This document shows positions 8,112-18,543 of a stretch of DNA of 64,000 nt, in pieces. Under the pieces are notes generated by a model. The model was not told the origin of the DNA and did not search any database. It was given only the letters and a program-made list of their open reading frames with translations. The stretch is from an uncultured Bacteroidales bacterium (lineage in GTDB: Bacteria; Bacteroidota; Bacteroidia; Bacteroidales; UBA932), in assembly GCA_947179325.1 (NCBI GenBank), contig CAMXAU010000008.1, positions 39,061 through 103,060 of the forward strand. Reading direction: 5' to 3'. Each line of letters opens with the position of its first letter. Position 1 is the first letter of the stretch. The translations under genes were made by a program, and so were the position numbers.

Positions 8112-9176
8112 ATGAAGAAAAGAGTTTTGGTATCCGGCGGTGCCGGATATATCGGCAGCCACGTTACCGTGGAACTGATAAATGCCGGATATGATGTCCT
8201 TGTGGCAGACAACATGTCAAACTGCGACATGACATGCTTTGAGGGTGTCAAGAAGATTACAGGAAGGGATGATATTCCTTTCGAGGTCATTGACTGCTGT
8301 GATGATGCAGCCGTGATGAAGATGTTCTCAGACTACCGTATTGATGCGGTAATCCATTTCGCTGCCTATAAGGCTGTCGGCGAGTCTGTAGCAGAGCCTA
8401 TAAAATACTACAGGAACAACCTTGACTCATTCCTTAACATCCTTGAGGCCTCAAAGACACATGGCGGGTGCAATGTGCTCTTCTCTTCTTCAGCGACTGT
8501 ATATGGAGAGGCGGATGAACTTCCGGTGACCGAGAAGTCAGAGAGGAAGCCTGCAACATCTCCATACGGAAATACGAAGCAGATTTGTGAGGATATCCTC
8601 CGTGATGTAGTCGCAGCAACGGCCGGATACGAGGCAATGGAGCAGGGGGCGTCACGCAATGGTGTAGTAAAGGGAATAGCCCTGCGTTATTTCAACCCTA
8701 TCGGAGCGCACCCGTCAGCACTTATCGGCGAACTGCCACGCGGTGTCCCTAACAATCTTGTGCCTTTCATCACACAGACGGCTGTAGGGAAACGTGAGTG
8801 CCTGAGCATTTTCGGAAACGATTATCCTACCCCTGACGGAACATGCCAGAGAGACTATATCGATATTGTTGACCTTGCAAAGGCGCATGTGGCTGCTGTC
8901 TCAAGGATGGTAGAGGGCAAGATGGATGAAAACTATGAGGTTTTCAATGTAGGTACCGGCCGTCCGGTCTCAGTCTCAGAGCTTGTGAATGCCTTTGAGA
9001 AAGTAAATGGGGTAAAGGTGAACCACAAGTTCGCTCCACGCCGTCCAGGCGATGTGACAGCAATCTGGGCAGACCCTACCCGTGCAAATGAAGTCCTCGG
9101 CTGGAAGGCAGAGCGCACAGTGGAAGAGACCCTTGCTGCGGCATGGGCATGGGAGAAGCATCTTGCAGGGAAATAG
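8112..9176 (+). CDS. galE: UDP-glucose 4-epimerase
   Basis: This is a short-chain dehydrogenase/reductase that interconverts UDP-glucose and UDP-galactose with bound NAD. The N-terminal Rossmann motif VSGGAGYIGSH binds NAD; SSSATVYG and SPYGNTK supply the catalytic Ser/Thr and the YxxxK pair; RYFNPIGAHPS and the late RRPGDV are GalE signatures. The length of 354 residues is normal. The frame extends to 8088, but the ATG at 8112 places the Rossmann strand at the N-terminus. It is a single gene flanked by a candidate promoter and a strong hairpin terminator. It could also serve other UDP-hexoses. Confidence 0.95.
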   Translation: MKKRVLVSGGAGYIGSHVTVELINAGYDVLVADNMSNCDMTCFEGVKKITGRDDIPFEVIDCCDDAAVMKMFSDYRIDAVIHFAAYKAVGESVAEPIKYYRNNLDSFLNILEASKTHGGCNVLFSSSATVYGEADELPVTEKSERKPATSPYGNTKQICEDILRDVVAATAGYEAMEQGASRNGVVKGIALRYFNPIGAHPSALIGELPRGVPNNLVPFITQTAVGKRECLSIFGNDYPTPDGTCQRDYIDIVDLAKAHVAAVSRMVEGKMDENYEVFNVGTGRPVSVSELVNAFEKVNGVKVNHKFAPRRPGDVTAIWADPTRANEVLGWKAERTVEETLAAAWAWEKHLAGK

Positions 9177-9193
9177 TATCTTTCCAGGTCCGG

Positions 9194-9250
9194 AATATAA
9201 TAAGCGTGGAAGCTGTAGCCGTTCAGGCTTGCTTCCACGCTTATTATATT
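9194..9250. terminator. Bidirectional hairpin terminator between galE and the phosphatase gene
   Basis: A perfect 20-bp inverted repeat: 9194-9213 pairs with 9231-9250 around a 17-base loop that itself contains AGCC/GGCT. The AT-rich outer ends (AATATAATAA / TTATTATATT) give U-rich tracts in both directions, suiting the convergent gene pair. Confidence 0.8.
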
Positions 9251-9300
9251 GGATTGTCCGGAACTTTGACTTTGCAGCCAAATCATCCCCGGATAATGGA

Positions 9301-10587
9301 CTATTGCATCTTAGACGGTGCAGGGAAGTCTGCTATACGCTGCATGAAGTATTCGCGCAGGTCTGACCAGTGATAATATGGGGCGCAGTCTGTGCCAAGC
9401 TGTACGAGAGACTCTTTCTCATTCATAAGGATCTTTACCAGGATGTCCTCTGAACCTTTCTTGCGGTAGAATACCATCTGGATATTGGCTGCCATGGGGG
9501 TCACTACATAGTCGCACCATACATCATGTATGCTGTTGCTCTCTTCTACCGGGGTGCTGCAGCCTTCGATTCCCATCAGGCCTGCAAGCGGCACGACATT
9601 CTGGTCGTGGGCATATCTTAGGGTGGCCGAATATTTTCCGCCGGCAACAGCCTCGTCTGCTCCTGCGATGAAATGTCTCAGCAGGTCATCGGCATCGGAC
9701 AGGGATTTTGTGCCATTTGCCTTTGACGGGCCGCTCTCCATGTACATGTAGTTGTTGCGTACCTGCCAGAGCGGATAGCATTCCTCGACTGTAAGATAGT
9801 CATACAGGTCAATGCCAAGATAGTCCACATCACTGCAGATGGCAGCGAGTATATAATGTGTGTAGAGAATCTCCCACCTCTTGTCTTCAGGAATGAAACT
9901 GTAGTCTGTAAACAGCAGGTTCAGGAGCCTTTCGGGGCTGGACTGGGACTCATATGCCTCATTTCTTGCCTCTTTCCTTTCTGCATAGAGTTTCCTGCAC
10001 TCATCAATGTGGAACAGGTATTTCATGAGGCGGTCAGAGCATGTCCTTGTCACCTTGAGTGACGGATTGAGTTCCTTCAGCCTCTCTATCGAGTTTGTCA
10101 TGCTGATGATACATCTCCCTACAGTTGATGAATAGACATCTATCTCATTCCCTTTCCCGCTGAATATCTCCGGGAAATTCCTGTACATCCTTTCTGCGAT
10201 ATGCCTGTGCTCGCGTGCCCCGCGTGGGGTCAGTGTACCGTACTGGTCTTTCGCATCATCGGCAATTATCTTCATTTTCCCATAGACTTCCTTGCCGGTT
10301 TCTGTCAGTTTTCCGCTGTCCAGGCCTTGCTCCAGCCAGGTGAGACCTCTTTCATAGAAACTGGCTGAACTGTGGAAACGTGAGCCATGGCGTCCGAGAT
10401 GGCTGATGTAGAATGGCTTGTATCCTTTGGGAGCAGCAGTAAGCGTGTGCACCGTATCAGGGTATGATGTATATATTCCGGAAAGGTTGTGGATGTCTTT
10501 CTTTATTTCAGCTTCGCTTCTCTGTGCAAATGCCGATACACAGAAGAGCAGTGCGGATGCCAGTGATATAAATATCTTTTTCATCAT
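9301..10587 (-). CDS. Secreted histidine acid phosphatase (MINPP/phytase-like)
   Basis: The protein belongs to the histidine phosphatase superfamily, branch 2. A signal peptide (MMKKIFISLASALLFCVSAFAQ) is followed by the catalytic HLGRHGSRFH with the phospho-accepting His, and by YAHDQNVVPL with the HD proton-donor pair near residue 330. Branch-2 enzymes hydrolyse inositol phosphates or other phosphomonoesters outside the cytoplasm. The size of about 428 residues fits multiple-inositol-polyphosphate phosphatases, but substrate specificity is inference. The frame runs on to 10668, yet the signal peptide starts at the ATGATG of 10587/10584. Confidence 0.85.
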   Translation of the reverse strand: MMKKIFISLASALLFCVSAFAQRSEAEIKKDIHNLSGIYTSYPDTVHTLTAAPKGYKPFYISHLGRHGSRFHSSASFYERGLTWLEQGLDSGKLTETGKEVYGKMKIIADDAKDQYGTLTPRGAREHRHIAERMYRNFPEIFSGKGNEIDVYSSTVGRCIISMTNSIERLKELNPSLKVTRTCSDRLMKYLFHIDECRKLYAERKEARNEAYESQSSPERLLNLLFTDYSFIPEDKRWEILYTHYILAAICSDVDYLGIDLYDYLTVEECYPLWQVRNNYMYMESGPSKANGTKSLSDADDLLRHFIAGADEAVAGGKYSATLRYAHDQNVVPLAGLMGIEGCSTPVEESNSIHDVWCDYVVTPMAANIQMVFYRKKGSEDILVKILMNEKESLVQLGTDCAPYYHWSDLREYFMQRIADFPAPSKMQ

Positions 10588-10675
10588 GTCATTTTTTGTC
10601 GGATGCCCAGGATATTTCCGGTATCTGGTTGTCTGTCCCGGAATAAAGGGCGGATCCGGTGAATGCAATAATAAA

Positions 10676-10706
10676 TAAAAAGGGGTGCAACAATCAGCGC
10701 ACCCCT
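10676..10706 (-). terminator. Terminator of pnp
   Basis: On the minus strand AGGGGTGC (10706-10699) pairs with GCACCCCT (10688-10681), followed by a T run. Confidence 0.85.
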
Positions 10707-10727
10707 CTATCGTTTAACTGCCGTCAA

Positions 10728-13070
10728 TTAGAACATCTCTGGTTCGTTATTGTGGCTGTCGAAATTGTCATTGTTACGTGGAGCACGCTCCTCGCGGAAT
10801 GGACGGCGGTCATTGCTGCGCCTGTCATCACGCCTGTCGTCGCGGCGGCTGTCACGGCGGTCGAAGTTCCTGCGGTCATCGCGGCGCGGACCCCTGTCGC
10901 CCTGAGGACGAGGTTTGCGCTCTGGCTCTACATATCCCTCAGGCTTCTCGATCAGCGCCCTGCGTGAAAGTCTCATCTTGCCGGTCTTGGCATCGATCTC
11001 AAGGAGCTTGACTTCAACTTCATCACCGACATTGAGGACATCCTCAACTTTCTCTGTCTTGTTCCAGTCTATCTCGGAGATGTGGAGAAGACCTTCCTTG
11101 CCAGGGAGAATCTCAACGAATGCACCGAATTCAAGGATAGATACAATCTTGCCATTGTATACTTTGCCTACCTCAGGGACAGCGCAGATTCCGTTGATCC
11201 AGTTGAGAGCCTTGTCCATTGACTCCTTGTTCTCTCCGAAGATGTCAACAACTCCTTCGCTTACGCCGTTGTTCTGCTCCTCAGTGATGGTGACAATAGT
11301 GCCTGTCTCCTTCTGTATCTTCTGGATGACCTCACCGCCTTTACCGATAACGGCACCGATGAATTCACCTGGAATCCTGATCTGGATGATGCGTGGAACG
11401 AATGGCTTGTAGTCCTCACGAGGCTCGCTGATGGTCTTCATCATCTCGCCCATGATGTGTAGACGTCCCTGGCGTGCCTGCTCAAGGGCTTTCTCCAGTA
11501 CATCATATGAAAGTCCGTCCACCTTTATGTCCATCTGGGTAGCTGTGATTCCGTCCTTTGTTCCAGTCACCTTGAAGTCCATGTCTCCGAGGTGGTCCTC
11601 GTCACCGAGGATATCTGTAAGGATAGCATAGCGTCCATTAGGGTTCTCCTTGTCAGTTATGAGTCCCATTGCCACACCGGCTACCGGTTTCTTGATCTTC
11701 ACACCGGCATCCATGAGCGCAAGGCATCCTGCACATACGGTAGCCATTGATGATGAACCGTTTGACTCAAGTATATCTGAAACTACGCGAACTGCGTATG
11801 GATTCTCAGGAGCAAGAGGTACCATTGGCTTGAGTGCCCTCCATGCAAGGTGTCCGTGGCCGATCTCGCGGCGTCCTACACCTCTCTGAGGCCTTGCCTC
11901 TCCTGTTGAGAACGGAGGGAAGTTATAATGGAGCACGAACTGGTCTGTGCCCTGTATGAGGACTTCGTCCCTTTCCTTCATGTCGAGCTTTGTGCCGAGT
12001 GTCACTGTTGAGAGCGACTGTGTCTCGCCACGTGTGAATATTGCAGAACCATGTGCGCATGGGAGGTAGCCGACTTCGCACCAGATAGGGCGAACCTCTG
12101 TCGTATGGCGTCCGTCAAGGCGGATTCCCTCATCAAGGATCATGTTCCTCATGGCAGCCTTCTCGACTGCATGGTAATATCTTTCGACCATCATGGTCTT
12201 TGCATCGCGCTCCTCTTCAGGGATAGTCTGGTAGAACTCCTCCTTGAGTGCCTCGAATGCGTCAGACCTTTCGTGTTTTGCACTGCCGCTCTTTGCGATA
12301 GCGTAGCATTTGTCATAGCAGAATTTCTCTACAGCAGCACGCAGCTCCTCATCGTTCTCCTCATGGCAGTATGTCCTCTTGACAGTCTTGCCAGTCTCTT
12401 CAGTCAGCTCCATCTGCACCTTGCAGTGCTTCTTGATCTCGTCATGCGCGAACTTGATTGCCTCAAGCATCTCAGCCTCGCTGACCTCCTTCATCTCGCC
12501 TTCGACCATGAGGATGTTGTCATATGTCGCAGCGACCATGATGTCGATGTCTGCCTTGGCCATCTCGCTGAAGTTAGGGTCGATAACGAGCTTGCCGTCA
12601 ATCCTTGCAACGCGTACCTCAGAGATCGGTCCGCCGAAAGGAATGTCGCTGACAGAAAGGGCAGCAGATGCAGCGAGTCCTGCAAGTGCATCCGGCTGGA
12701 TGTCCTTTTCAGCTGAAATAAGGTTTACGGTTACGAATACCTCTGCGTGGAAGTCATCCGGGAACAAAGGCCTGAGTGCCCTGTCCACGAGCCTTGCTAT
12801 GAGGATCTCATAGTCAGATGCTTTTCCTTCACGCTTCATGAAGCCGCCAGGAAATCTTCCTGCGGAAGCGAATTTTTCCTTATAGTCAACCTGGAGAGGC
12901 ATGAAGTCCACATCCTCCTTTGCATCTTTTGCACAGGTGACAGTTGCGAGAAGCATAGTGCCTCCCATTTTAACTACTGCTGAGCCGTCGGCCTGCTTTG
13001 CCAGTTTGCCGGTCTCAATCTCGATTACCCTGCCGTCGGATAATTCAATCTTTTTGTTAATGATATTCAT
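10728..13070 (-). CDS. pnp: Polyribonucleotide nucleotidyltransferase (PNPase)
   Basis: PNPase degrades RNA 3' to 5' with phosphate and forms a trimer. The 780-residue protein has two RNase PH-like domains separated by a helical domain, then a KH domain ([18 protein letters not shown]) and an S1 domain ([21 protein letters not shown]). The C-terminus adds about 60 residues dominated by Arg and Asp with repeated RRDDRR units, a low-complexity tail probably contacting RNA or proteins. It lies downstream of rpsO in the same direction, the widespread rpsO-pnp order, but a good terminator separates the two here. Confidence 0.97.
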   Translation of the reverse strand: MNIINKKIELSDGRVIEIETGKLAKQADGSAVVKMGGTMLLATVTCAKDAKEDVDFMPLQVDYKEKFASAGRFPGGFMKREGKASDYEILIARLVDRALRPLFPDDFHAEVFVTVNLISAEKDIQPDALAGLAASAALSVSDIPFGGPISEVRVARIDGKLVIDPNFSEMAKADIDIMVAATYDNILMVEGEMKEVSEAEMLEAIKFAHDEIKKHCKVQMELTEETGKTVKRTYCHEENDEELRAAVEKFCYDKCYAIAKSGSAKHERSDAFEALKEEFYQTIPEEERDAKTMMVERYYHAVEKAAMRNMILDEGIRLDGRHTTEVRPIWCEVGYLPCAHGSAIFTRGETQSLSTVTLGTKLDMKERDEVLIQGTDQFVLHYNFPPFSTGEARPQRGVGRREIGHGHLAWRALKPMVPLAPENPYAVRVVSDILESNGSSSMATVCAGCLALMDAGVKIKKPVAGVAMGLITDKENPNGRYAILTDILGDEDHLGDMDFKVTGTKDGITATQMDIKVDGLSYDVLEKALEQARQGRLHIMGEMMKTISEPREDYKPFVPRIIQIRIPGEFIGAVIGKGGEVIQKIQKETGTIVTITEEQNNGVSEGVVDIFGENKESMDKALNWINGICAVPEVGKVYNGKIVSILEFGAFVEILPGKEGLLHISEIDWNKTEKVEDVLNVGDEVEVKLLEIDAKTGKMRLSRRALIEKPEGYVEPERKPRPQGDRGPRRDDRRNFDRRDSRRDDRRDDRRSNDRRPFREERAPRNNDNFDSHNNEPEMF

Positions 13071-13201
13071 TATTGCTTTTTCAACCTGCCTCCCCCGATG
13101 GGAGTTGATTAATATTGTTCCTTCGTATACTGTGTCTTATATATAGTAGTCTGACGTCTGCCGCAGGTTGATTTGTTAGCTGACGTAGATTTGGTCTCAA
13201 T

Positions 13202-13237
13202 AAAAAAGGGGGTCCACTCTCTGGGACACCCCTTCAG
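13202..13237 (-). terminator. Terminator of rpsO
   Basis: On the minus strand AAGGGGTGTCCC pairs across a short loop with GGACCCCCTT, followed by TTTTTA. It lies 18 bases after the rpsO stop. Confidence 0.85.
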
Positions 13238-13254
13238 TTTCCTACGGGTATAGG

Positions 13255-13530
13255 TTATCGACGGAGACCAAGCTCCTTGACGATATTTCTGTATCTCTCG
13301 ATGTCAACTTCCTTGAGATAGTCAAGGACGCGACGTCTCTTACCCACGAGCTTCAGCAATGAACGACGTGTTGCATAGTCCTTCTTGTTGCTTCTGAGGT
13401 GCTCGGTAAGGTGAGCGATACGGTAGGAAAATAGAGCAACTTGACTCTCTGGAGAGCCGGTGTCAGTATTAGACTTTCCGTACTTCGCGAAAATCTCCTG
13501 CTTCTTTTCAGCCTGTAAATATTCAGCCAT
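13255..13530 (-). CDS. rpsO: 30S ribosomal protein S15
   Basis: S15 binds the central domain of 16S rRNA early in 30S assembly. The 91-residue protein carries the family signature in [35 protein letters not shown] and [11 protein letters not shown]. Length is close to the usual 89 residues. Its promoter at 13613-13643 matches the phylum consensus exactly and gives a leader of about 78 bases, long enough for the autogenous control known for S15 in other bacteria, though no specific structure was identified. Confidence 0.98.
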   Translation of the reverse strand: MAEYLQAEKKQEIFAKYGKSNTDTGSPESQVALFSYRIAHLTEHLRSNKKDYATRRSLLKLVGKRRRVLDYLKEVDIERYRNIVKELGLRR

Positions 13531-13612
13531 CCTGAAAAAGATTTAAGAGGTTAATAATTTAAACTGTCATTGCCCTCACGGTTCCATTTGCATGGAGTCC
13601 TGAAAGCGGGCG

Positions 13613-13643
13613 CAAAGATAGTCAGAAAATCAGATAAAACAAA
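13613..13643 (-). promoter_or_regulatory. Promoter of rpsO
   Basis: Minus strand: TTTG (13643-13640), a 19-base spacer, TATCTTTG (13620-13613). Exact match to TTTG-N19-TAnnTTTG. Confidence 0.82.
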
Positions 13644-13841
13644 CTGTTTGAGGAAAATATTTGTGAGGTCTGGCAACAAATTTCCTTTATGCGGAGTCTA
13701 ACTTCAAGCTATCTGTTTTTTACTGGTTTACCGGAACGGGAATAGGCTGGACTGCCTTAGCTGTGATATCAATAATTTAGCCTTGACATTAATGGCTGCG
13801 GCATTAATAATATAGACAAACGTTTTTCATGCCAAAATAAT

Positions 13842-13872
13842 TTTGCAGAGATAATTTATTTGCATACTTTTG
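13842..13872 (+). promoter_or_regulatory. Promoter of the outer-membrane receptor gene
   Basis: TTTG at 13842-13845, 19 bases, TACTTTTG at 13865-13872, 60 bases before the start codon. Of the 402-bp stretch between the rpsO and receptor starts, the part between this promoter and that of rpsO (13644-13841) holds nothing else I recognise. Confidence 0.8.
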
Positions 13873-13932
13873 TAGTGTATTAGTAATGTAGTACTGTAAG
13901 TTTTGGCGAACACTTGACAAATCGATACGGAT

Positions 13933-16500
13933 ATGAAATTGAGCCTTAAAAAGTTATTGTGTCTGGCGGGTGTGATATACATCGCCATGTTTTCCATGAA
14001 TGCTGACGACATCAGGTCGTTGAAGGGAGAGGTCATGGAGAAAATTTCCGGAACTCCTCTCCCATATGTGACGATTGCCTTGGCGGATACTTCCGGCAGG
14101 GTCCTGGGCGGCGCGACAAGTGATTCGTCCGGAGTCTTCATTCTCAATGTGCCGTCAGGTGCAGGAATACATGCCGCAGCCAGTCTTGTATATTCTTTTG
14201 TCGGGTACCGGGAGTACAGGGTTTCTCTCGGGGATGCAGTGGAGAAAGTGGAAAACGGAACAGGGATATTGCATCCGGTTGCCATGGAAGAGGATGCGCA
14301 GATGCTTGCGGGTGCGGTTGTGGCAGGCAAGAGGCCTCTTCTGGAGCATCATTTTGACCGTATTGTGCTTAATGTCTCTGAACTTACTGTCGCCCAGACC
14401 GGAAATGCGCTTGATGTCCTGAAAAGCTCCCCGGGTGTGACAGTGGACAAGGACGGGAATGTGCAGCTTAACGGGCAGACTGTCGCTGTGTGGATTGACG
14501 GGCGCCCTTCGCAGATGTCGGGAAAGGACCTTGAGACATATCTGCTTGGCAGTACGGGAGATACAATAGAGAAGGTGGAGCTTATAAGCAACCCGTCTGC
14601 GAAATATGATGCAGAGGGGAGCGGTGGAATAATCAATATCAGGACGAAGAAAGGGTTCATGAAGGGCCTTAACGGTTCTGTGATGGTCAGTGCCGGCATG
14701 GATTTCTTTCCGGAGATTTCCTGGAACGGTTCGCTTTCTGCCAATGTGATGTACAAGACGGAGAAGACGAATACCTCGTTTTCTTATTCTCCAAGCTATT
14801 ATGGCAGCAGAAGCCTGACGGAGGAGATCAAGCTGTATGGTGAGGGCAATACAAGCAGGCAGATTTCAGAATCCAGGTCTGACGGATATTGGCTTGGCCA
14901 TAATGTGTCTCTCGGGAATGACTGGACAATATCCAAAAAGGATGTGCTTGGATTAATGTTCAGGACTACGATATCTGACAATGGCAGCCATATAATGCCA
15001 GGAAGCAAGATTGAGGACTACAGGAATTTCGGCAATGCTGATCAATATCTGTATTCGGTCATGGATTCCAGGACAGATAATCTCTCTGGCAGCAGGAGAT
15101 ATTCCGTCAACCTGAACTATACCAGGACTTTTGATGAATCCAGGCTGCAGGAGCTTACCCTGAATGCAGACTATGACAGGACAAACGGCAGGGTCGGCAA
15201 TGTCCAGTCCAACATATTTGACAAGGATTTGCTTGCTCCGGATGCATCCGGTCTCGAGGACTATGGCTTTGAAGACAACACAAGGAGGATTCTTGACCTG
15301 TATTCATTCAAGACGGACTATTCCCAGACATTCTGGAAAAGTACCGGCAGGATAGAAGCAGGTGCAAAGGCTGCGGTCTCGAATACGCGCAACTGGTTCA
15401 GCAGATATGACTATATATATGAAGCGGCAGATGGCTTGCAGGCTTCTGCTGTGCTGCCGGATGTCCCGTCTGAACGCAATGACTTTACATATAACGAGCA
15501 GGTCTATGCCGCATATCTCAATGTCGCGAAGCAGTTCTCGCAGAAGTGGAACGCGCAGCTTGGCGTGCGTGGTGAATATACTGTCCAGATGGGAGACTGG
15601 ATGACTGGCATGAATCCGGACGGGACTCCTTCTGGGACAAAGAGGACATATAAGGATTATTTTGACTTTTTCCCGAGTGCATATGTATGCTATATGCCAT
15701 CGATGAAGGCCATCTTGACAGCGAGCTATTCATATCGGATAAGCCGTCCCAAATACTGGCAGATGAATCCTTTCCGCCAGTATCTGAATGCGACTACGTA
15801 TTCGCAGGGTGACCCGGCGCTCAGCCCGTCATACAGCCAGAATGCATCGCTCTCTGCAGTCCTGTTCAGCCGGATGACAATAAGTCTCGGATATTCCGGC
15901 AACAGGAACTATTCCGAGACCCAGGTGCCAGTCTATGACCGTGAGACAGGGATGATGGGACTGGTGTTTGCAAATGCCGGGATCCAGCAGGGGGCTTATG
16001 CTTCCGTATCGGTTTCAGAGCAGCCTGTTACTAAATGGTGGAACTTTACATTCAGCGGCTCATATTACTATAGCTGGTTCAATGCATATCCTGGGCTAAG
16101 TTCCGGAATGGGTGATGACTTCACCAATAAGGGCGGAATGTTCAACGGGTATTTCAGCACCACCTTCTTCCTGCCGAAATCATTCAAGATAAGCGTAGAC
16201 GGGTGGGGCGCGACTTCACAGACCGCAGGATACTACACTGTCAGCCCGATGCTGATGCTTGGATTCAATGCGGAGAAGTCTTTCCTTGATGGCCGTGGCC
16301 GTCTTGCGCTGAGGGTGAATGACTTTGCAAACACTTTCAGGACTAATGTCTATATCAGGCAGGACGGGACAGACACCTACAGCATGAAAAATGGCTCCGG
16401 AAATCTCGGTGTCTCCGTTTCATTCACATGGCGGTTCGGTACGGCATCGTCCTCTTCACGTAAAAATGTAGGAACTCTTGATGAGGACAGCAGAATGTAG
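13933..16500 (+). CDS. Outer-membrane beta-barrel receptor with carboxypeptidase-regulatory-like N-terminus
   Basis: The 855-residue protein has a signal peptide (about residues 1-25, ending at NADD), a carboxypeptidase-regulatory-like beta domain (about 30-110: LKGEVMEKISGTPLPYVTI), a TonB-receptor plug (about 135-240, with LDVLKSSPGVTVDKDGNVQL and SGGIINIRTKKG) and a large C-terminal barrel of the OMP_b-brl_3 type ending in SVSFTWRFG. Such proteins import or bind unknown ligands at the outer membrane using TonB. No SusD partner lies nearby, so it is not a typical glycan-utilisation pair. It has its own promoter and no downstream operon partner that fits. Confidence 0.9.
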   Translation: MKLSLKKLLCLAGVIYIAMFSMNADDIRSLKGEVMEKISGTPLPYVTIALADTSGRVLGGATSDSSGVFILNVPSGAGIHAAASLVYSFVGYREYRVSLGDAVEKVENGTGILHPVAMEEDAQMLAGAVVAGKRPLLEHHFDRIVLNVSELTVAQTGNALDVLKSSPGVTVDKDGNVQLNGQTVAVWIDGRPSQMSGKDLETYLLGSTGDTIEKVELISNPSAKYDAEGSGGIINIRTKKGFMKGLNGSVMVSAGMDFFPEISWNGSLSANVMYKTEKTNTSFSYSPSYYGSRSLTEEIKLYGEGNTSRQISESRSDGYWLGHNVSLGNDWTISKKDVLGLMFRTTISDNGSHIMPGSKIEDYRNFGNADQYLYSVMDSRTDNLSGSRRYSVNLNYTRTFDESRLQELTLNADYDRTNGRVGNVQSNIFDKDLLAPDASGLEDYGFEDNTRRILDLYSFKTDYSQTFWKSTGRIEAGAKAAVSNTRNWFSRYDYIYEAADGLQASAVLPDVPSERNDFTYNEQVYAAYLNVAKQFSQKWNAQLGVRGEYTVQMGDWMTGMNPDGTPSGTKRTYKDYFDFFPSAYVCYMPSMKAILTASYSYRISRPKYWQMNPFRQYLNATTYSQGDPALSPSYSQNASLSAVLFSRMTISLGYSGNRNYSETQVPVYDRETGMMGLVFANAGIQQGAYASVSVSEQPVTKWWNFTFSGSYYYSWFNAYPGLSSGMGDDFTNKGGMFNGYFSTTFFLPKSFKISVDGWGATSQTAGYYTVSPMLMLGFNAEKSFLDGRGRLALRVNDFANTFRTNVYIRQDGTDTYSMKNGSGNLGVSVSFTWRFGTASSSSRKNVGTLDEDSRM

Positions 16501-16511
16501 AAATGTTGTAG

Positions 16512-16519
16512 TATCTTTG
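16512..16519 (+). promoter_or_regulatory. Candidate -7 element for the YgjP-like gene
   Basis: TATCTTTG lies only 7 bases before the ATG at 16527. If it is used, the transcript would start within about 4 bases of the start codon. No TTTG is seen at -33. Confidence 0.4.
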
Positions 16520-16526
16520 CCGGCCT

Positions 16527-17183
16527 ATGGTGGAGAAAATATATCATGATCCGGAAATAGGCGAGGTAAGGCTGCGCAAAAGCAGCCGCAGCAGGAGGGT
16601 GAGCATCCGTGTCCACCCTGTGCGCGGCATTGTCGTTACGGTCCCGTACCTTACATCATATGATACCGGCATGAAATTCTTTCTTGCCAAGAGGGAGTGG
16701 GTGAAGGCTGCCGTTGCGAGGCAGAATGAGGTGCAGAAGAATGTGATGGCATTGACCCCGGGACAGGTGGAGGAACTGCGAGCTAAGGCCAGGGCGTGGC
16801 TTCCGGGGCGTCTCTCCGCTTTAGCTGCCACTTATGGGTTTGCATATAAGTCGCTTGCCATAAAGAACAACAAGTCCAATTGGGGCAGCTGTTCCACAAG
16901 AGGGAACATCAATCTTAACCTGAGGCTTGCTGCTGTGCCTGAGCCTTTGCGCGACTATGTGCTTCTGCATGAACTCAGCCATCTCCGCCATCATGACCAC
17001 GGTCCTGGATTCCATGCCCTTCTCGAGAACCTGTGCCGTGACAGGATGTCTGTTGCGCGGTATGAGGATGAAAGGGATGATAAGTTGAGGGCCGACATTC
17101 TCGTGTTCGCCGCACGCTCCAGGGCAGCCTTCCCCGTCAGTCATCTTCTCGAAAAGGCCATCCGTACATATCGCCTTGTCTGA
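16527..17183 (+). CDS. YgjP/M48-type metallopeptidase-domain protein
   Basis: The 218-residue protein carries the zinc motif HELSHLRHHDHGPGFH beginning at His148 (HExxH plus a downstream His), preceded by SNWGSCSTRGNINLNLRL, both typical of the DUF45/YgjP group. The N-terminal half (SRRVSIRVHPVRGIVVTVP) is also characteristic. Cellular role is not established for the family; some members are encoded with restriction systems, but nothing of that kind is present here. The 3' end meets the MATE gene with a 1-bp gap in convergent orientation. Confidence 0.88.
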   Translation: MVEKIYHDPEIGEVRLRKSSRSRRVSIRVHPVRGIVVTVPYLTSYDTGMKFFLAKREWVKAAVARQNEVQKNVMALTPGQVEELRAKARAWLPGRLSALAATYGFAYKSLAIKNNKSNWGSCSTRGNINLNLRLAAVPEPLRDYVLLHELSHLRHHDHGPGFHALLENLCRDRMSVARYEDERDDKLRADILVFAARSRAAFPVSHLLEKAIRTYRLV

Positions 17184-17184
17184 A

Positions 17185-18543
17185 TCATATCTTTTTGCCT
17201 TTCCACCTGCCGCTCTTCAGATATGTCCCGCAAAGGATGAGCATTGCCGCTGCGTATATGTGCTCGGCTGTCCAGCAGATTGCGACGTCAGCTTTCAGGA
17301 TGGTGATGACTACGGTGCAATATGCCATGTAGATTGCAAGCGCAGTCACCTCAAGCGCAAAGACGGTCTTCGTGTTTCCTGTCCCCGCAGATGCGTTGAA
17401 GCAGATGTTTGCCGGTATGTTTATGAGGTATGAGGACGCCATCACGAGCATGGCCGGGACTGACGCCTCCACTATTTCCTTCATGTCGGTGAAGATGCCG
17501 ATGACGTGCCGGGGGAATATTGCGAAGCATATGAGGAGTATGGCTATTATGCCGTATGCCATGGCGATGACCTTTCCTACAAGGCGCGGTACATTGTCTT
17601 GCAGGCCTTCGCCTATCATGTTGCTGACGAGGGTGCTTCCTGTTGACGAAAAGGCCATGAGGAAGACCCACACTAAGCCGGATACATTCCTGACGATGTT
17701 TGAGACTGCAAGTGACCGTTCGCCGAGATGTTCTACGTAAAGGAAGAATATGAGCCATGTGGCTACGGAAAGGAAGGCTTCCACCATTGTCCATACAGAC
17801 AGTGAGAGCATTCCCTTCAATTCTTGCGGGTCAAAGCGTGCTGCCTTGTCTAATCCGTATTTCGCCCTGTCGGTCTTTATACGGGCATATGCCATGAAGA
17901 ATATCAGCGAGACCAGTTCTGCCATTGCCGAGCCGATGGCCGCTCCTGCTATTCCCAATGCCGGAAGGCCGAATTTGCCGAATATGAGGATCCAGTTGAA
18001 CACGACATTGGACAAGACCATGACGATTGAGTTGAATGTCAGTGTCTTTGTCTGTGTGGTCCCGACATAGAATGCCCTGAACATGGCGGTGATGAAGGCG
18101 AAGAACAGGCCGAGTGTCCTCCATCTGACATAGCTGAGTGAGGCTGCCAGGATATGCTCGGAGGACACCATGCGTGACATGAGTGCCGGGGAGAATATCT
18201 CCGAGGCAGCCACAAGCACTGCCGCAAGGGCGATGAGGAAATATACCCCGTGCCAGAAAATTTTCCCGGTATCCCTGTAGCGTTCCTCTCCGTTGCGTCT
18301 GCCGATTATGATCTGTGCCCCGAGGCTGAATCCGAATCCGAGCATGAAAATCACCATATAGTAGACGCTTGCGATGGCTGACGCCCCAAGTTCAATTTCA
18401 CCGACTCTGCCGAGGAATGCCGTGTCTGTCATTCCTATCAGCTGCTCCATGATGAGGCTGATGAGAATCGGGTATGCCACTTTCCATATGTTTCTGTATG
18501 AGTATTTTCCCATTTCTTGATATGCGTTGCCGTGTATGTCCAT
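17185..18543 (-). CDS. MATE family multidrug/metabolite exporter
   Basis: The 452-residue integral membrane protein has about twelve hydrophobic helices and the MATE features PILISLIMEQLIGMTDTAFLGRVG near the N-terminus and a duplicated two-lobe layout. MATE proteins export organic cations or metabolites using Na+ or H+ gradients; the substrate cannot be predicted. The start may alternatively be the ATG at 18513 (MGKYSYRNIWK). A long, structured leader of about 170 bases separates the start from a candidate promoter. Confidence 0.93.
   Translation of the reverse strand: MDIHGNAYQEMGKYSYRNIWKVAYPILISLIMEQLIGMTDTAFLGRVGEIELGASAIASVYYMVIFMLGFGFSLGAQIIIGRRNGEERYRDTGKIFWHGVYFLIALAAVLVAASEIFSPALMSRMVSSEHILAASLSYVRWRTLGLFFAFITAMFRAFYVGTTQTKTLTFNSIVMVLSNVVFNWILIFGKFGLPALGIAGAAIGSAMAELVSLIFFMAYARIKTDRAKYGLDKAARFDPQELKGMLSLSVWTMVEAFLSVATWLIFFLYVEHLGERSLAVSNIVRNVSGLVWVFLMAFSSTGSTLVSNMIGEGLQDNVPRLVGKVIAMAYGIIAILLICFAIFPRHVIGIFTDMKEIVEASVPAMLVMASSYLINIPANICFNASAGTGNTKTVFALEVTALAIYMAYCTVVITILKADVAICWTAEHIYAAAMLILCGTYLKSGRWKGKKI

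Noticed and set aside
12051..12716. Plus-strand open frame of 221 codons
   Set aside because: Antisense inside pnp, whose own frame has full domain support.
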